A stretch of DNA of 29,090 nucleotides. Origin: an uncultured Azospirillum sp. (GTDB taxonomy: Bacteria > Pseudomonadota > Alphaproteobacteria > RF32 > CAG-239). Under the pieces are notes generated by a model that was not told the DNA's origin, did no database searches, and saw nothing but the letters and a program-made list of their open reading frames with translations. A program made the position numbers and the translations under genes. Location of the stretch: positions 1 through 29,090 of the forward strand of contig CABUAP010000001.1 of assembly GCA_902489675.1 (NCBI GenBank), read 5' to 3'. The stretch's first letter is position 1. The number at the start of each line of letters is the position of its first letter. Of the stretch, positions 1 to 8,651 are shown piece by piece.

Positions 1-61
1 CGCTGACCACTCCCAACAACGGCACAAGCAGTAAAAAACAAATCATTAATTTAAGTTTCAT
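1..61 (-). CDS. N-terminus of an exported protein (partial)
   Basis: Reading the minus strand from an ATG at 61-59 gives an open frame of 20 codons to the window edge, starting MKLKLMICFLLLVPLLGVVS. Two lysines followed by a hydrophobic stretch is a typical Sec signal peptide. The protein continues outside the window, so its function cannot be told. A weak purine-rich stretch (tggaaat) lies about 8 bases upstream. The terminator of metG separates it from that gene, so it is probably transcribed from its own promoter in the AT-rich 62-200 stretch. A Fur-box-like sequence sits there, but this is only a weak match. Confidence 0.55.
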   Translation of the reverse strand, partial: MKLKLMICFLLLVPLLGVVS

Positions 62-101
62 AGAATATTTCCAGTATATGACGACGGCAAAAACCTGCCT
101 T

Positions 102-120
102 AGAAACAATTATCATTAGA
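102..120 (-). promoter_or_regulatory. Possible Fur-like operator (weak)
   Basis: On the minus strand this 19-mer reads tctaatgataattgtttct. It matches the classical Fur box gataatgataatcattatc at 12 of 19 positions, including ten consecutive ones. It lies about 40 bases upstream of the partial signal-peptide gene ending at 61. The stretch 62-200 is very AT-rich, so a chance match is quite possible. Confidence 0.2.
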
Positions 121-201
121 TATTATGTGATAACTACATGATAATTTTTTTTAATTCAACAACAATATTCAAATTATCTAATATTAATTGATATACAAAC
201 C

Positions 202-230
202 AAAACTCCCGGAATAATTCCGGGAGTTTT
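202..230 (-). terminator. Rho-independent terminator of metG
   Basis: An 11-bp perfect inverted repeat (aaaactcccgg / ccgggagtttt) with a 7-base loop lies 22 bases past the metG stop codon. The flanking A and T tracts make it usable on both strands, but only metG reads into it here. Confidence 0.85.
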
Positions 231-252
231 CATAATCGACAACAGTTTCAAG

Positions 253-1776
253 CTATTCTTCAATCATCGGGAACAACGGATCGCCGACTTTGATTTCCGT
301 TCCTTCGGGCAGCGCAAACGGCTTAAACTCTCCTTTGAAACTTTCCGGCTCAACCCCGAGAGAAGCCTCAATCTTGCGCGCCGTAGCCGGTGTCAGCGGA
401 TACATCGCCAGCCCGATCAGACGCAGACATTCAAGCGTGGTATAAACCACAGCCTCAAAGCGTCCGCGTTCATCCGGATTTTTAGCCAGCACCCAAGGCG
501 TATTTGCGGCAAAATAAGCATTAACCGCATCCCCGGCTCTGACGATGCTTTCAGCCAGCTCACTGACTGTTTCAAGCGACATATCCTGATGGTAAATACG
601 GTCAAAACGACCGGCAATTTCATTGACCAACGCCTTATCCTGATCGTTTAAGGCCGCCGGCGAAGGCACTTTGCCGTCAAGGCTTTTCTGTACCATTTTC
701 AGTACCCGCATCTGCAAATTACCGATGTTATTGGCCAGCATTTTATAGCCCTGTTTCAACATGGCCACACTGATCTGAGAATCTCCGCCGAGCGTCATAT
801 TGTTGATCAGATAAAAACGCAGCGCGTCAACACCTAGCAGATTAACCACTTCCACCGGATCGACCACATTACCGAGCGATTTCGACATTTTAACGCCGCC
901 CTCGCCGATCCAATAGCCGTGAATAAAATAATGCTCCACCGGCGCAACACCCAAAGCGTGCAGCATAATCGGCCAGTAGATGCAGTGGGGTTTAAGAATA
1001 TCTTTGGCAATCAGATGATGAGAATGCGCCCAAACTGTTTCAAAATCCGGATTATGCCCATAATTTAAAGTAGAGATATAATTGACCAGCGCATCAAACC
1101 AGATATAGGTCACATAGTCATGATCAAACGGCAGTTCAACCCCCAGCCAAACCCGCGACTTCGGCCGCGAAATGCACAAATCTTCAAGCGGCTCTTTCAA
1201 CATCCCCAGAACCTCGTTGGCATATTTGGCCGGCTGAATCCAGTCCGGATGGGCTTTAATATAGTCAATCAGCCACTGACGATACGGTTCCAGACGGAAA
1301 AAGTAATTTTCTTCGCTGATTGCCTTCGGTGCCGCTTTATGATCCGGGCAGCAGCCGTTTTCATCAAGATCGGTTTTTTTCTTAAACTGCTCGCAGCCTT
1401 CGCAATAAAGTCCTTCATAAGACTTTTTGACAATCAGTCCCTTGTCATAAATATTTTGCAAAATTTCCTGTACGATCTTTTTATGTTCGGGACGCGACGT
1501 ACGAACAAAGTAATCAAAATCAATCCCGAGATCAACAAACAGATTGCGAAAATTATCGCTTTGGCGGGTCAAAAATTCATCAGCCGGCAGACCGCTCGCC
1601 TCAATGCTATGCTGATTTTTCTGCCCGTGTTCGTCGGTGCCGGTCGTATAATATACAGTATTGCCCCGCATCTGCTCAAACTTTTTCAGCACATCGCCCA
1701 AAATCGACGTGTAGGCGTGCCCGATATGCGGCAGCCCGTTCAAATAATAAATCGGGGTGGTAATATATTTCTGCAT
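253..1776 (-). CDS. metG: Methionyl-tRNA synthetase
   Basis: This class I aminoacyl-tRNA synthetase charges initiator and elongator tRNA-Met with methionine in the cytoplasm, using ATP. The HIGH motif is at residues 17-20 (PHIGHAYT) and the KMSKS motif at 296-300. Between them is a connective-peptide zinc site with Cys125, Cys128, Cys142/143 and nearby His146. At 507 residues it ends after the anticodon-binding helical domain and lacks the C-terminal tRNA-binding (Arc1p/Trbp111-like) domain of longer MetRS proteins. The start ATG is supported by an AGGAG ribosome binding site (complement at 1785-1790). It stands alone on the minus strand, divergent from rimP, with its own promoter and terminator. 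Identification is secure. Confidence 0.97.
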   Translation of the reverse strand: MQKYITTPIYYLNGLPHIGHAYTSILGDVLKKFEQMRGNTVYYTTGTDEHGQKNQHSIEASGLPADEFLTRQSDNFRNLFVDLGIDFDYFVRTSRPEHKKIVQEILQNIYDKGLIVKKSYEGLYCEGCEQFKKKTDLDENGCCPDHKAAPKAISEENYFFRLEPYRQWLIDYIKAHPDWIQPAKYANEVLGMLKEPLEDLCISRPKSRVWLGVELPFDHDYVTYIWFDALVNYISTLNYGHNPDFETVWAHSHHLIAKDILKPHCIYWPIMLHALGVAPVEHYFIHGYWIGEGGVKMSKSLGNVVDPVEVVNLLGVDALRFYLINNMTLGGDSQISVAMLKQGYKMLANNIGNLQMRVLKMVQKSLDGKVPSPAALNDQDKALVNEIAGRFDRIYHQDMSLETVSELAESIVRAGDAVNAYFAANTPWVLAKNPDERGRFEAVVYTTLECLRLIGLAMYPLTPATARKIEASLGVEPESFKGEFKPFALPEGTEIKVGDPLFPMIEE

Positions 1777-1819
1777 CGACGCTTTCTCCTAGTTAAACAA
1801 AATCAAATCTGTCCGGCAG

Positions 1820-1847
1820 AGTATACCAACTCATTGGCAAAATCAAC
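1820..1847 (-). promoter_or_regulatory. Likely metG promoter
   Basis: On the minus strand a TATACT -10 box (plus positions 1825-1820) follows GTTGAT/TTGATT (1847-1841) with a 15-16 base spacer. The start of transcription would lie about 35 bases before the metG ATG. The sequence match is good but untested. Confidence 0.45.
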
Positions 1848-1994
1848 GCTTTTTTAAGCGGTTATTGACAGCCGATGACGGCCTTTGCCGCTCAAAGAAA
1901 ATACAAATTTCAGACCCGACAGGCAAAAAAATGCTTTATTTTTTTAAAAATTGTGTTATATAAAGGATATTCTTTCATAAAAGTTCAATTGAAA

Positions 1995-2019
1995 GTGGGG
2001 CCGAAAGCCCCGCTTTTTT
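1995..2019 (+). terminator. Hairpin with T-tract in the rimP leader (attenuator candidate)
   Basis: ggggc (1997-2001), loop cgaaa and gcccc (2007-2011), extendable by two pairs, are followed by a six-T run. The structure ends about 10 bases before the rimP Shine-Dalgarno sequence and is upstream of the whole rimP-nusA-infB cluster. No gene on the plus strand ends upstream of it in this window. It is therefore better read as a premature terminator or attenuator in the operon leader than as the end of another transcript. Confidence 0.6.
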
Positions 2020-2040
2020 GTTAATAAACAAGGAGTTTAT

Positions 2041-2556
2041 ATGCAAAAAAAACATCCGCTGCAGGAAATGCTGGAACCGCTCATCAACAACATGGGCTTT
2101 GATTTGGTGCGCATCATCACCATCGGCAATGTTAACCCCACCGTACAAATCATGATTGAACGCAAAGACCGGAAAAACATTGTTGTCGATGACTGCGCCG
2201 CTGTCAGTCGCGCCGTTTCCGCCCTTTTGGACGAAAAAGACCCGATCTCCGGACGCTACAATCTCGAAGTCAGTTCACCGGGGCTTGACCGCCCGCTGAC
2301 CGCGCTTGAAAACTTTGTCCGATTCGCCGGTTTTGAAGCCAAAATCGAAACGGATGTCGAAATTGAAAAACGCAAACGCTTCAAAGGCCGCATCCTCAGA
2401 GTGGATGAAAATGAAAATATTGTCTTTGCCATGGACGGGGAAGAATACCTTATCCCCTACGACGCCGTTTCTAAAGCCAAACTGCTTTTGACCGACGAAC
2501 TGCTGGCCGCCGCCGCAGCCGAAGCCGGCGAAGAAGAAACCGAAATTGAAGAATAA
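2041..2556 (+). CDS. rimP: Ribosome maturation factor RimP
   Basis: RimP assists maturation of the 30S ribosomal subunit. The family signature SSPGLDRPL is at residues 78-86. The N-terminal alpha/beta domain is followed by an SH3-like C-terminal domain (about residues 95-150), and the last 20 residues are acidic and Ala/Glu-rich. The 171-residue length is normal for the family. An AAGGAG site five bases upstream supports the ATG. It is first in the plus-strand cluster with nusA 29 bases downstream, the standard bacterial arrangement. A hairpin with a T-tract in the leader suggests attenuation of the operon. Confidence 0.96.
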   Translation: MQKKHPLQEMLEPLINNMGFDLVRIITIGNVNPTVQIMIERKDRKNIVVDDCAAVSRAVSALLDEKDPISGRYNLEVSSPGLDRPLTALENFVRFAGFEAKIETDVEIEKRKRFKGRILRVDENENIVFAMDGEEYLIPYDAVSKAKLLLTDELLAAAAAEAGEEETEIEE

Positions 2557-2585
2557 CCTTAACTAAAATATTTAACGAGGGAAAA

Positions 2586-4121
2586 ATGCCAAACATCGAA
2601 AATATGCCCAGACCGGAAATTATCTTGGTTGCCGACACTGTCGCCCGTGAAAAAAACATCGACAAGGAAGACGTGTTTGTCGCCATGGAAGTTGCCATTC
2701 AGAAAGCCGCCCGCTCCCGCTACGGCTTCGAACATGACATCCGCGCTCAAATAGACCGCAAAACCGGCGCCATTACGCTGGAACGCTATCGCGAAGTGGT
2801 CGACGAAGTTGAAAACGAAGTAACTCAGCTGACGGTTGAAGAAGCTCAGGCATATAAGAAAGGTGCCGTTGCCGGCGATTTCATTATCGACACCCTGCCG
2901 CCGATCGATTTCGGCCGCGTTGCCGCCCAAACGGCCAAACAGGTCATCGTACAAAAAGTGCGCGATGCCGAACGCAACCGCCAATATGAAGAATACAAAG
3001 AAAAAATGGGTACCATCGTCAACGGCACCGTCAAACGAATCGAATTCGGCAATGTTGTGCTCGATATCGGCAAAACCGAGGCCATTCTGCGCCGTGACGA
3101 AATCATCCCGCGGGAAAAATTTAAAAACGGCGACCGCGTTCGCGCTTATGTGCTTGACGTCCGCCGTGAAGCCAAAGGCCCGCAGATTTTCCTTTCCCGT
3201 ACCTGTCCGGAATTTTTGGCGGCTCTGTTTACTCAGGAAGTCCCGGAAATTTATGACGGCATCGTCAAAATCATAGGTGTTGCCCGCGACCCCGGTTCCA
3301 AAGCCAAACTGGCGGTCAAAGCGGAAGACGTTACCATTGATCCGGTCGGCGCCTGCGTCGGCCTGCGCGGTATTCGCGTACAGGCGGTTGTTACCGAACT
3401 GCAAGGCGAAAAAATTGATATTATCCCCTATTCCGAAGACCGTGCCCAGTATATGGTCAGCGCCTTGGCTCCGGCAGAAGTCACCAAAGTGGTTATTGAC
3501 GAAGAAAACAACCGCATCGAAGCCGTCGTTCCGCAGGAACAGTTTTCGATCGCCATCGGCCGCCGCGGACAGAACGTCAAACTGGCATCTCAGCTTTTGA
3601 ACTGCGACATCGATGTTTTGACCGAAGAACAGGAGGCCGAACGCCGTTCCAACGAAAACAAAGTCCGCTCTCAGCGCTTCATGGAAGCTCTTGACGTTGA
3701 TGAAATGATCGCTCACCTGCTGATCGCCGAAGGCTTCTCCACTGTCGACGAAGTGGCTCTGGTACCGCTGCACGAACTGGCCGAAATCGAAGGCTTTGAC
3801 GAAGACATTGCCACCGAACTGCAAAACCGCGCCAAAGAATTTGTCGCCAAACGCAACGCTGAATTTGCCGAAAAGAGCAAAACCCTCGGCATTGACGATA
3901 CCTTAAAAACAGTAACCGGGCTTGATCAGGAAATGATTCTGATTTTGGCCGAAAAAGGTGTCAAAACGTTAGATGATCTGGCCGATCTGGCCGCAGACGA
4001 GTTGATCGAAATGCTCGGCGAAAACACACTCTCGCAGACCGAAGCCAACAAAATCATTATGGCTGCCCGCGAGCATTGGTTTGAAAACGAAGGACAAGAA
4101 GGCGAGGATGAAGGAAAATAA
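2586..4121 (+). CDS. nusA: Transcription termination/antitermination factor NusA
   Basis: NusA binds RNA polymerase and nascent RNA, modulating pausing, termination and antitermination. The domain order is normal. An N-terminal polymerase-binding domain covers about residues 1-130 and an S1 domain about 138-205. Two KH domains follow, with VGLRG at 258-262 in KH1 and IGRRGQN at 324-330 in KH2. Two C-terminal acidic helix-hairpin-helix repeats cover about 365-500. The 511-residue length is typical of Proteobacteria with the C-terminal extension. Translation is supported by a GAGGG site before the ATG. Its last 14 bases overlap the ylxR start, indicating translational coupling. Confidence 0.97.
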   Translation: MPNIENMPRPEIILVADTVAREKNIDKEDVFVAMEVAIQKAARSRYGFEHDIRAQIDRKTGAITLERYREVVDEVENEVTQLTVEEAQAYKKGAVAGDFIIDTLPPIDFGRVAAQTAKQVIVQKVRDAERNRQYEEYKEKMGTIVNGTVKRIEFGNVVLDIGKTEAILRRDEIIPREKFKNGDRVRAYVLDVRREAKGPQIFLSRTCPEFLAALFTQEVPEIYDGIVKIIGVARDPGSKAKLAVKAEDVTIDPVGACVGLRGIRVQAVVTELQGEKIDIIPYSEDRAQYMVSALAPAEVTKVVIDEENNRIEAVVPQEQFSIAIGRRGQNVKLASQLLNCDIDVLTEEQEAERRSNENKVRSQRFMEALDVDEMIAHLLIAEGFSTVDEVALVPLHELAEIEGFDEDIATELQNRAKEFVAKRNAEFAEKSKTLGIDDTLKTVTGLDQEMILILAEKGVKTLDDLADLAADELIEMLGENTLSQTEANKIIMAAREHWFENEGQEGEDEGK

Positions 4122-4674
4122 TCCAAATCGCACTTGCTTGGTCACGGGGGAGGAAAAAGCCAAAGACGAACTCTTGCGCTTTACCCTCACCCCCGACCGT
4201 CAGGTCGTGCCCGATTTTAAGAAAAAACTGCCGGGAAAAGGCTTTTATATAACCAATTCCCGAACCGTTCTTGAACAGGCCGCGAGCAAAAACATTTTCA
4301 AGAAACTCGGCAAAAACACCAAAGTTGATCCGTTTTTGGTGGAAACTGTCGAAAATATCTTGAAAAATCGGGCACTTGACGCTATAAATCTGGCTAAGAA
4401 AGCCGGAGCGCTGATTACCGGGTTTGAAAAAGTCCGTGAAAATCTGCAAAAAGGCAAGGTTGCTTTTATTATTGAAGCGGTTGACGCCGGCAGCGACGGC
4501 GCTGCCAAAATCAGAACAGCCGCCGGGAATACGGAAATTTTGACATTGTTTGAAGTTGAGGAGTTGGATAAGGCATTAAACAGAACAAACACGGTACACG
4601 CCGCCGTGCTGAAAGGCGGGATGGCGGAAATGGTCCGCAGCCAATTGCAAAAATGGCAAAATTTCAATTCCTAA
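4108..4674 (+). CDS. ylxR: YlxR/DUF448 nucleic-acid-binding protein fused to an L7Ae-like domain
   Basis: The N-terminal YlxR domain (about residues 1-80) carries the family motifs RTCLVTGE near residue 8 and LPGKGFYI at 41-48. The C-terminal half (about 85-180) looks like an L7Ae/YlxQ-type RNA-binding fold. Alphaproteobacteria commonly carry these two as one protein, whereas Firmicutes carry ylxR and ylxQ separately. I chose the ATG at 4108, which overlaps the nusA end and has gaaggcgagg just upstream. An in-frame TTG at 4081 would add nine residues but has less support. The protein probably binds RNA or DNA with a role linked to transcription or the ribosome. The exact function is not known. 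Confidence 0.9.
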   Translation: MKENNPNRTCLVTGEEKAKDELLRFTLTPDRQVVPDFKKKLPGKGFYITNSRTVLEQAASKNIFKKLGKNTKVDPFLVETVENILKNRALDAINLAKKAGALITGFEKVRENLQKGKVAFIIEAVDAGSDGAAKIRTAAGNTEILTLFEVEELDKALNRTNTVHAAVLKGGMAEMVRSQLQKWQNFNS

Positions 4675-4701
4675 AAAATGTAAGATGGAGAAAATTTAAG
4701 T

Positions 4702-7188
4702 ATGACAGAAGATAATGCAAAGTCAAAGTTAACATTATCGGGAAAAAAGACCCTCACCCTCAAAAATCTGGGTGACAGCAGACCCGCCGGCGACGGCAAA
4801 AAAGTGGTGCAGGTTGAAGTGCGCAAAAAAAGAGTGATTAATACCTCGGCAACCGCGACCAAAGAAGTAAAAATTGACGAAGCTACCGCCGCCAAGCTCA
4901 AACTGATTGCCGAAGCCAAAGAACACGAAGCCCGCCGGCAGCAGGAAGAAGACGAAAAAGCAGCCTTGCGCCAAAAACAAAAAGAAGAAGAAGCCCGCCT
5001 GAAAGAACAGGAAGAAGCCAAACGCCGCGAGGAAGAAGAACGTCTGGAAAAAGAAAAAGCCGAAAAAGCGCGTCAGGCAGCGGCCAAAGAAAAATCACAG
5101 CCGGAAAAAACCGACGAAGACCGCGGCTTCAAAAACAAAGAAAAAGAACGCCGCGACAAAGATTTTGACGACGAAGACGAAGATGAAAATCACGTCAAAA
5201 AAGCGCGGCCGCTGACCGAAAAAAGCAAAAGCAAAGAAGAAGTTTTTGAGCAGGAACGCAAGAAGATTACCAAACGCAGTTTTGAACCTCAGCGCCGCAA
5301 CCCGAAAGTAAACATCCATACTTTCGGCGGTGACGATGATGAAGACGACTACGGCTATGCCGCTCCCCGCCGCCGCTTTAAGAAAAAACAGCCTAAACCG
5401 GCACCGGTTGCCCAACCGCAGGAAAAGATCATTAAAGAAGTGATTATTCCCGAAGTGATCACTGTACAGGAACTGGCGAACCGTATGGCGGAAAAAGGGG
5501 CGGAAGTGATTAAAAAACTGATGTCGCTCGGCGTAATGGCAACCATCAACCAGCCGATCGACGCCGATACCGCGCAAATTATCGTCGAGGAAATGGGACA
5601 CAAATGGAAGCGCGTTGCCGACAGCGACGTCGAAATGGTCTTAAGCGAAGAAGAAAACCAACCGGAAAATATGCGCCCCCGCGCGCCGGTGGTAACCGTT
5701 ATGGGCCACGTCGATCACGGCAAGACCTCGCTTTTGGACGCCCTGCGCGAAACCAACGTTGCCGCCAAAGAAGCCGGCGGCATCACCCAACATATCGGTG
5801 CTTACCAAATCACACTCGGCGACGGTCAAAAGATTACATTTATCGACACCCCCGGCCACGAAGCATTTTCCGAAATGCGCGCCCGCGGGGCCAAAGTGAC
5901 CGACATCGTGGTTTTGGTCGTGGCCGCCAATGACGGCATCATGCCGCAAACGGTAGAAGCGATTCGCCATGCTCAGGCCGCGGAAGTGCCGATTGTGGTT
6001 GCCATCAACAAAATCGATCTGCCCGGCGCCGATCCGATGAAAGTAAAAACCGCACTTTTGCAGCATGGCATTGCCATTGAAGAAATGGGCGGCGAATGCC
6101 TGTGCGCCGAAGTTTCCGCCAAAAAGCGGATGAATATCGATAAACTGGTAGAAGCCATCCTGCTGCAAGCCGAAATCCTTGATCTCAAGGCCGACCCAAC
6201 CTGCAAAGCCGGCGGTACCGTCATTGAAGCCAAAATGGAAAAAGGCCGCGGTTCGGTAGCGACCTTGTTGGTACAGAAAGGCACCTTAAAAGTCGGCGAC
6301 ATTATTATTGCCGGCAAAGAATGGGGACACGTCCGTGCCATGTTCAACGAACACGGTCACAAGATTTTTGAAGCCGGACCGGCGACCCCGGTTGAAGTCA
6401 TCGGCCTGCAGGGAACCCCTGCCGCCGGCGATAACTTCAATATGGTGGAAAGCGAATCCCAAGCCAAAGAAATCACCAATTACCGCATCCAAAAAGAACG
6501 CGATGCCAAACTGGTCAAGAGCGCCAAATCGGCGATGGAACAGATGCTCGACAAGATCAAATCGGGCGAATCCAAACACCTGCCGGTTATCATCAAGGCC
6601 GACGTTCAGGGTTCGATCGAAGCCATCGAAGGCACTTTGAACAAACTGTCGAACAACGAAGTCAGTGTTCAGATTCTGCACTCGGCGGTCGGTCCGATTT
6701 CGGAATCTGATATCACTTTGGCCAAGGCCTCTAACGCGCTGATCATCGGCTTTAATGTCCGCGCCATTCCGCAGGCTCGCGATATGGCTCGCCGCGACGG
6801 GGTTGACATCCGCTACTATTCGATTATCTACGATGTGGCCGATGATGTGAAGAAAGGTCTGGAAGGCCTGCTCTCGCCCGAACTGCGTGAGAAACTCCTC
6901 GGTTACGCCGAAATCCGCAATGTCTTTAACATCACCGGTGTCGGCAAAGTTGCCGGCTGCATGATTACCGAAGGCATGGTCAAACGCGGTGCCAAAGTCC
7001 GCCTACTGCGCGACAACGTGGTTATCCACGACGGCAGCCTCGGTCAGCTGAAACGTTTCAAAGACGATGTCAAGGAAGTCAAAGAAGGTTATGAATGCGG
7101 TATGAGTTTTGAAAACTACAACGACATTCAGGTCGGTGACTTTATCGAATGCTACGAAATCGAAACCATCGCCGCCAAACTGGCGTAA
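4702..7188 (+). CDS. infB: Translation initiation factor IF-2
   Basis: IF-2 is the GTPase that brings formyl-Met-tRNA to the 30S subunit and promotes subunit joining. The N-terminal 200 or so residues are a highly charged Lys/Glu/Arg-rich coiled region, followed by the IF2_N domain (about 250-305). The G domain has GHVDHGKT at 335-342 (G1), GGIT at 359-362 (G2), DTPGH at 382-386 (G3), NKID at 436-439 (G4) and SAK at 472-474 (G5). Domains II to IV complete the 828 residues. GGAG lies 11 bases before the ATG. It sits between ylxR and rbfA as usual, with a terminator-like hairpin just after the stop. Confidence 0.97.
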   Translation: MTEDNAKSKLTLSGKKTLTLKNLGDSRPAGDGKKVVQVEVRKKRVINTSATATKEVKIDEATAAKLKLIAEAKEHEARRQQEEDEKAALRQKQKEEEARLKEQEEAKRREEEERLEKEKAEKARQAAAKEKSQPEKTDEDRGFKNKEKERRDKDFDDEDEDENHVKKARPLTEKSKSKEEVFEQERKKITKRSFEPQRRNPKVNIHTFGGDDDEDDYGYAAPRRRFKKKQPKPAPVAQPQEKIIKEVIIPEVITVQELANRMAEKGAEVIKKLMSLGVMATINQPIDADTAQIIVEEMGHKWKRVADSDVEMVLSEEENQPENMRPRAPVVTVMGHVDHGKTSLLDALRETNVAAKEAGGITQHIGAYQITLGDGQKITFIDTPGHEAFSEMRARGAKVTDIVVLVVAANDGIMPQTVEAIRHAQAAEVPIVVAINKIDLPGADPMKVKTALLQHGIAIEEMGGECLCAEVSAKKRMNIDKLVEAILLQAEILDLKADPTCKAGGTVIEAKMEKGRGSVATLLVQKGTLKVGDIIIAGKEWGHVRAMFNEHGHKIFEAGPATPVEVIGLQGTPAAGDNFNMVESESQAKEITNYRIQKERDAKLVKSAKSAMEQMLDKIKSGESKHLPVIIKADVQGSIEAIEGTLNKLSNNEVSVQILHSAVGPISESDITLAKASNALIIGFNVRAIPQARDMARRDGVDIRYYSIIYDVADDVKKGLEGLLSPELREKLLGYAEIRNVFNITGVGKVAGCMITEGMVKRGAKVRLLRDNVVIHDGSLGQLKRFKDDVKEVKEGYECGMSFENYNDIQVGDFIECYEIETIAAKLA

Positions 7189-7208
7189 CAGATTAATTTG
7201 AAAGCAGA

Positions 7209-7245
7209 CCGGAAATCCTTGACTTTACGGATTTTCGGTTTGTTT
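7209..7245 (+). terminator. Hairpin with T-rich tail between infB and rbfA
   Basis: ccggaaatcc (7209-7218) pairs with ggattttcgg (7229-7238) over 10 bp with one G-T pair, followed by tttgttttg. It lies between the infB stop and the rbfA Shine-Dalgarno site. It probably causes partial termination or sets the infB:rbfA ratio. Confidence 0.6.
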
Positions 7246-7266
7246 TGTATCAAAAGGAAGAAAAAA

Positions 7267-7647
7267 ATGGCAATAAAAGAACAATCCCAGCGGCAGCTTC
7301 GGGTCGGCCAGGAGATCAAAAAGATTATCGCAGCCGAAATCAACCAGGGACGAGTCCGCAATCTGGAAGGGATCAATACTCTGGTTACGGTTATGGAAGC
7401 TCAGGTTTCGCCCGATCTGAAATATGCCGATGTTTATTTTATCACCTCCAACCCGGAAACCGACGCAGAAGTATTGGAAGGGCTGCAGCTGGCAGCCAAC
7501 CATTTTCGCAAGGTGATCGCCAGTAAAACAACACTGCGCTACGTTCCGGAAATTCGTTTTAAGATTGACAACAGTTTTGCCGAGGTTGACAGAATTGAAA
7601 AACTGCTTCACGATCCGAAAGTAAGCAAGGATCTGGCAGACAAATAA
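7267..7647 (+). CDS. rbfA: 30S ribosome-binding factor RbfA
   Basis: RbfA is a small KH-fold protein that binds immature 30S subunits and helps 16S rRNA 5' processing and cold adaptation. Family features include RVGQEIKKIIA near the N-terminus, the VSPDLKYADVYF strand and the PEIRFKIDNS segment near the C-terminus. The ATG at 7267 follows an aaggaag site and gives 126 residues, a normal length. An upstream in-frame start at 7198 would run through the infB-rbfA hairpin and is unlikely. A strong terminator follows immediately. Confidence 0.95.
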   Translation: MAIKEQSQRQLRVGQEIKKIIAAEINQGRVRNLEGINTLVTVMEAQVSPDLKYADVYFITSNPETDAEVLEGLQLAANHFRKVIASKTTLRYVPEIRFKIDNSFAEVDRIEKLLHDPKVSKDLADK

Positions 7648-7653
7648 AAAACG

Positions 7654-7679
7654 TCCCCGGATCAACCGGGGATTTTTTT
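7654..7679 (+). terminator. Rho-independent terminator after rbfA
   Basis: tccccgg (7654-7660), loop atcaa and ccgggga (7666-7672) are followed by seven Ts. This is a classical intrinsic terminator six bases past the rbfA stop. Confidence 0.9.
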
Positions 7680-7718
7680 GCCCCCAACGTTGTTCAACAA
7701 CTTTACAAGGACACAATA

Positions 7719-8636
7719 ATGAAGCATCGCAAAGGAAATCCCGTCAACGGCTGGCTTATCATTGACAAGCCGGAAGGGGTAGGATCAACCACTGTTGTCA
7801 ATCTCACCCGCCGCCTGCTGAATGCGCAAAAAAACGGCCATACCGGTACGCTTGATCCGTTTGCCAGCGGCATCTTGCCGATTGCTTTTGGCGAAACCAC
7901 CAAACTGATCGATTTTTTGGATGACGAAACCAAAGAATACGAATTTACCGTTCAATGGGGCACCGAAACCGACAGCGCCGACAGCGACGGCACCGTCACC
8001 GCAACTTGCGAGAAAGTGCCGACAGACGAAGAAATTCTATCTGTCCTGCCGGAATTTTGCGGGGAAATCACACAGACACCGCCGGCCTTTTCCGCCGTTA
8101 AGATCAACGGCCGCCGCGCTTACGATCTGGCGCGCAAAGGCGAAGAAGTCAATATTCCCGAACGTCAAATCACCGTTTACAAGCTGGATTTTATCGGCAG
8201 CCTGCCCGGCGGCCGCAGTTGCTTCAAAGTCTGCTGCTCCAAAGGAACTTATGTGCGCAGCCTTGGTCGCGATATTGCCCGCCGGCTCGGCACACTGGGG
8301 CACCTCTGCCGGCTGCGCCGTACCCGCTCGGGAATTTTTGACGAGTCTGTAAAAATTTTGCTGGAAACTTTGCAAAATGTAGTGTATGTTGACGAGCGTA
8401 AACAATTTTTGCTTCCGTCAGAAACCTCTCTGCGCGACATCGCGGTTATGGCTGTTTCGGAAGCGGAAGCTGCCAAACTCCTCCACGGACAGGCTTTGTC
8501 ACCCAAATCGCGGGAACATTCGTTTTCCGCCGGGCAGACGGTTGCCGCCGTTTATGAGGGGCGATTGGTGGCAATGCTGCGGATTGAAGAAAGCAGATTC
8601 TCTCCGATTCGCGTATTTAATTTTAACCAAGAATAA
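7719..8636 (+). CDS. truB: tRNA pseudouridine(55) synthase TruB
   Basis: TruB makes pseudouridine 55 in the T-loop of nearly all elongator tRNAs. The catalytic aspartate is Asp46 in GHTGTLDPFASG. Other family features are the GWLIIDKPEGVGS start, the TPPAFSAVKINGRRAY segment and the SKGTYVRSLGRDI segment. The 305-residue length includes a C-terminal PUA-like region. An aagg site is about nine bases before the ATG. It lies between the rbfA terminator and rpsO, and rpsO follows after 15 bases, so the two are likely cotranscribed. Confidence 0.96.
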   Translation: MKHRKGNPVNGWLIIDKPEGVGSTTVVNLTRRLLNAQKNGHTGTLDPFASGILPIAFGETTKLIDFLDDETKEYEFTVQWGTETDSADSDGTVTATCEKVPTDEEILSVLPEFCGEITQTPPAFSAVKINGRRAYDLARKGEEVNIPERQITVYKLDFIGSLPGGRSCFKVCCSKGTYVRSLGRDIARRLGTLGHLCRLRRTRSGIFDESVKILLETLQNVVYVDERKQFLLPSETSLRDIAVMAVSEAEAAKLLHGQALSPKSREHSFSAGQTVAAVYEGRLVAMLRIEESRFSPIRVFNFNQE

Positions 8637-8651
8637 AAGGAATAAAAAAAG

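Noticed and set aside
1120..1857. A 245-codon plus-strand frame opposite metG.
   Set aside because: It is a shadow of metG with no ribosome binding site and no recognisable protein features.
2559..3824. A 421-codon open frame on the minus strand opposite nusA.
   Set aside because: It is the antisense of a well-conserved gene and its Phe/Asp-rich composition is typical of antisense frames.
4735..5601. Repetitive Glu/Lys/Arg codons in the 5' third of infB suggested a repeat region.
   Set aside because: This is the ordinary charged N-terminal region of IF-2, without a fixed repeat unit.
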